NCBI GenBank assembly: GCA_958417755.1
Contig: CATZDY010000132.1
Location: forward strand, 1-6,846
Reading direction: 5' to 3'
Source: an uncultured Peptococcaceae bacterium
GTDB taxonomy: Bacteria > Bacillota > Desulfotomaculia > Desulfotomaculales > Desulfocucumaceae
Length of the DNA stretch: 6,846 nt
The notes beneath the pieces are model-generated. The model saw only the letters and a list, made by a program, of their open reading frames with translations. It did not search any database and was not told the origin of the DNA. The stretch's first letter is position 1. Each line of letters begins with the position of its first letter. Shown piece after piece: positions 4,201-6,846 of the stretch. The translations under genes and the position numbers were made by a program.

Positions 4201-6846
4201 ATGAAAGCCGTAAAAGCCGGTTCTCACGTAAGAAGAAGTTTTGCTAAACTTCAAGAAGTGTTGGAGTTACCTAACCTAATTGAAGTGCAACGTAATTCCT
4301 ATCACTGGTTTCTTAGTGATGGTCTAAGGGAAGTATTTCACGACATTTCACCCATACAAGATTTTACTGGTAATCTTGTGCTGGAATTTTTGGATTATTC
4401 TCTGGGTGAGCCCAAGTATAAAGTAGAGGAGTGCAAGGAAAGAGATGTAACCTTTGCCGCGCCATTGCGGGTAAAAGTGCGTTTAATTAATAAGGAAACT
4501 GGTGAAGTAAAAGAACAAGAAGTTTTTATGGGCGATTTTCCATTGATGACAGAAAAGGGAACCTTTATTATCAATGGCGCTGAAAGAGTGATTGTTTCTC
4601 AGTTGGTTCGTTCCCCAGGTGTTTACTTTTCCGAACAAATTGATCCCAGCGGAAAAAAATTATTTGGTGCTACAATTATTCCCAACCGGGGGGCTTGGTT
4701 AGAATTTGAATCTGATTTAAATGATCATATATTTGTGCGTATTGATCGTACCAGGAAAATTCCTGTCACTGTTTTAATTAGAGCCTTGGGGTATGGCTCC
4801 AATAGCATGATTGTAAATTTGTTTGGGGAGAATAAATTTATACAGGAAACTTTGACCAGGGATAATACAGATACAGAAGAAGAAGCCTTGGTGGAAATCT
4901 ACAAAAAACTGAGACCTGGCGAACCTCCCACAGTGGATAGTGCCCGTTCATTGTTGCAAACTTTATTTTTTGATCCCAAACGCTATGATCTGGCCAATGT
5001 TGGACGTTATAAACTGCAAAAAAAATTAAAACATGGGGTCTTATATCATTATACAGATGAGCCTTTAACTGAGGATGTTGTGTTACCAGAAACCGGTGAA
5101 CTTATTGCTCGTAAAGGCGATGTAGTAACCTTGGAGTTGGCAGAAACATTAGGGGAAACTGGCGTAGCGGCTGGGATTGTGGAATTTGATAATCTTTTAC
5201 AAACTTATGTGCCAATGCATCGAGAGTTTATTCGATCTTTGATGCCAGATGATATTATTCGTACAGTAAAATATTTATTAGGATTAATGGAACAAGAAGG
5301 TGCAGTGGATGATATTGACCATTTAGGAAATCGCCGCTTACGTTCTGTGGGAGAGCTTTTGCAAAATCAGTTTAGAATAGGTCTCTCCAGAATGGAAAGG
5401 GTCGTTCGGGAACGTATGACCATCCAAGATGTGGATGTCATTACTCCCCAGGTATTGATTAATATACGACCAGTGGTGGCAGCTATTAAAGAATTCTTTG
5501 GCTCCAGTCAATTGTCTCAGTTTATGGATCAAACCAATCCTTTGGCAGAGCTGACCCATAAACGTAGATTATCTGCTTTAGGACCAGGAGGTCTGAGCAG
5601 AGAAAGGGCAGGTTTTGAGGTAAGAGATGTACACCATTCCCACTATGGACGTATGTGTCCTATTGAAACCCCGGAAGGTCCTAATATTGGATTGATCGGT
5701 TCATTAAGTACATATGCCCGCATCAATTCCTTTGGCTTTATAGAAACCCCTTATCGTAAAGTGGATAAAGAGGCAAAAAGAGTGACAGATGAAATTGTAT
5801 ATTTGACTGCTGATGAAGAAGAAGGAGTCATTATTGCCCAAGCCAATGCGCCATTGGATGAAGATGGTCGTTTTATTGAAAATAAAGTAAATGCCCGTTC
5901 CCCTGAAATTGTAGTGGTGCCAGCTGATCGAGTAGACTATATGGATGTATCGCCAAAGCAGGTTTTTAGTGTTGCCACAGCTTTGATTCCTTTCCTAGAA
6001 CATGATGATGCCAATAGGGCTTTGATGGGAGCCAATATGCAGCGTCAAGCTGTTCCTTTGTTAAAAGCTCAGGCTCCTCTAGTAGGAACAGGAATTGAAT
6101 ATAAAACAGCCAAGGATTCCGGCGTGGTTGCTATTAGTAAAAAAGGTGGCATTGTGGAGAAAGTCACAGCCAATGATATATATATTCGGTGTGATGATAA
6201 CACCTTGGAAAGCCATAAATTGCTTAAATTTACTCGTTCGAACCAAGGAACTTGTGTAAATCAAAAACCCATTGTATATAAAGGTGAACGGGTGGAAGCA
6301 GATCAGATTATTGCTGATGGTCCTTCCACGGAAAATGGGGAGCTGGCGTTAGGCCGAAATATTTTAGTTGCTTTTATGCCTTGGGATGGTTACAACTATG
6401 AAGATGCAATTTTAATTAGTGAGAAAGCAGTGAAAGAAGATTTCTTTACTTCCATCCATATTGAGGAATATGAGTGCGACGCCAGAGATACAAAACTAGG
6501 TCCAGAGGAAATCACCAGAGATATTCCCAATGTGGGGGAAGAGATTTTAAAAGATTTGGATGACCGTGGCATTATCCGGGTAGGAGCAGAAGTACGTCCT
6601 GGTGATATTTTGGTGGGAAAGGTTACCCCAAAGGGTGAAACAGAACTTACAGCAGAAGAACGCTTATTACGAGCCATCTTTGGAGAAAAAGCTAGAGAAG
6701 TAAGGGATACATCTTTGCGGGTGCCCCATGGGGAATCAGGAAAGATTGTGGATGTAAAAGTTTTTGCCCGGGATAATGGAGATGAATTGCCCCCTGGGGT
6801 AAATCAATTGGTACGAGTATATATTGCTCAAAAGAGAAAAATTTCT
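4201..6846 (+). CDS. rpoB: RNA polymerase beta subunit (5' 882 codons, runs off the right edge)
   Basis: An open frame of 882 codons without a stop, cut by the window edge, of a protein usually 1100-1250 residues long. RpoB forms one jaw of RNA polymerase and much of the active-centre cleft. Visible blocks: VRRSFAKLQEVLELPNLIEV (10-29); GTFIINGAERVIVSQLVRSPG (fork and lobe, about 120-140); the rifampicin pocket (434-465) with wild-type Gln440, Asp443, His453, Arg456 and Ser458, implying sensitivity; MCPIETPEGPNIGLI (485-499); MGANMQRQAVPLL (609-621); WDGYNYEDAILIS (728-740) with the active-site Glu734-Asp735; and GKVTPKGE (806-813). It breaks off at QKRKIS, just before the GDKMAGRHGNKG region. 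The start is uncertain by a few codons: AAGGGG (4182-4187) is 13 bases from ATG 4201, and in-frame GTG 4189, GTG 4192 and TTG 4198 also exist. rpoC presumably follows. Confidence 0.97.
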   Translation, partial: MKAVKAGSHVRRSFAKLQEVLELPNLIEVQRNSYHWFLSDGLREVFHDISPIQDFTGNLVLEFLDYSLGEPKYKVEECKERDVTFAAPLRVKVRLINKETGEVKEQEVFMGDFPLMTEKGTFIINGAERVIVSQLVRSPGVYFSEQIDPSGKKLFGATIIPNRGAWLEFESDLNDHIFVRIDRTRKIPVTVLIRALGYGSNSMIVNLFGENKFIQETLTRDNTDTEEEALVEIYKKLRPGEPPTVDSARSLLQTLFFDPKRYDLANVGRYKLQKKLKHGVLYHYTDEPLTEDVVLPETGELIARKGDVVTLELAETLGETGVAAGIVEFDNLLQTYVPMHREFIRSLMPDDIIRTVKYLLGLMEQEGAVDDIDHLGNRRLRSVGELLQNQFRIGLSRMERVVRERMTIQDVDVITPQVLINIRPVVAAIKEFFGSSQLSQFMDQTNPLAELTHKRRLSALGPGGLSRERAGFEVRDVHHSHYGRMCPIETPEGPNIGLIGSLSTYARINSFGFIETPYRKVDKEAKRVTDEIVYLTADEEEGVIIAQANAPLDEDGRFIENKVNARSPEIVVVPADRVDYMDVSPKQVFSVATALIPFLEHDDANRALMGANMQRQAVPLLKAQAPLVGTGIEYKTAKDSGVVAISKKGGIVEKVTANDIYIRCDDNTLESHKLLKFTRSNQGTCVNQKPIVYKGERVEADQIIADGPSTENGELALGRNILVAFMPWDGYNYEDAILISEKAVKEDFFTSIHIEEYECDARDTKLGPEEITRDIPNVGEEILKDLDDRGIIRVGAEVRPGDILVGKVTPKGETELTAEERLLRAIFGEKAREVRDTSLRVPHGESGKIVDVKVFARDNGDELPPGVNQLVRVYIAQKRKIS

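Noticed and set aside
4201..4240. AGCCGT...CGGTTCT resembling part of a group II intron domain V
   Set aside because: The match is short, lacks the GAAA-capped 34-nt fold, and lies inside the conserved rpoB N-terminus, so no intron remnant is supported.
4060..4254. 64-codon open frame on the minus strand across the rpoB leader and start
   Set aside because: It overlaps the certain rpoB start and both leader hairpins, has no recognisable homology to my knowledge, and is antisense to conserved coding. The odd Lys/Tyr-rich composition is what a reversed hairpin region gives.

Overview
This is a low-GC chromosomal stretch carrying the bacterial 'beta operon' in its conserved order: end of tuf, then rpmG, secE, nusG, rplK, rplA, rplJ, rplL and the first 882 codons of rpoB, all on the plus strand. 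Protein sequences, strong AGGAGG-type ribosome binding sites, GTG starts, an L10-leader attenuator and AT-rich consensus promoters point to Bacillota. The proteins read most like Clostridia of the Peptococcaceae type, but that finer placement is an impression from memory. tuf directly upstream of rpmG/secE resembles the tufB position in other bacteria, so a second tuf copy near fusA is plausible.

Layout. Positions 1-52 are the last codons of EF-Tu, closed by a perfect 40-nt palindromic terminator (64-103). A sigma-A-type promoter (227-255) precedes rpmG (L33), secE and nusG. nusG has its strong Shine-Dalgarno far upstream of the ATG, with a hairpin filling the gap. A probable extended -10 promoter lies between nusG and rplK. 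rplK and rplA (L11, L1) follow, then a 180-nt non-coding stretch holding an L10-type leader RNA with mutually exclusive antiterminator and terminator helices. rplJ and rplL (L10, L7/L12) follow and end at an intrinsic terminator (3820-3850). A 350-nt region (3851-4200) has no recognised gene but holds two strong tandem promoters, a possible 9-codon leader ORF and two RNA hairpins before rpoB. rpoB runs off the right edge in frame.

How the genes work together. L33, L11, L1, L10 and L7/L12 are 50S proteins; L11, L10 and L12 build the stalk that recruits translation factors, including EF-Tu. SecE is a core subunit of the protein-export channel. NusG and RpoB belong to the transcription machinery. 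The sequence suggests three separately tuned units: rpmG-secE-nusG (probably reading on downstream), rplKA-rplJL with L10 feedback at the attenuator, and rpoB (presumably rpoBC) with its own promoters.

No mobile element, CRISPR array, tRNA or rRNA was seen, and there is no sign of an exotic gene system. The most interesting content is regulatory: the structured nusG ribosome binding site, the long rpoB leader, and an A13 tract between the -35 and -10 boxes of an rpoB promoter.
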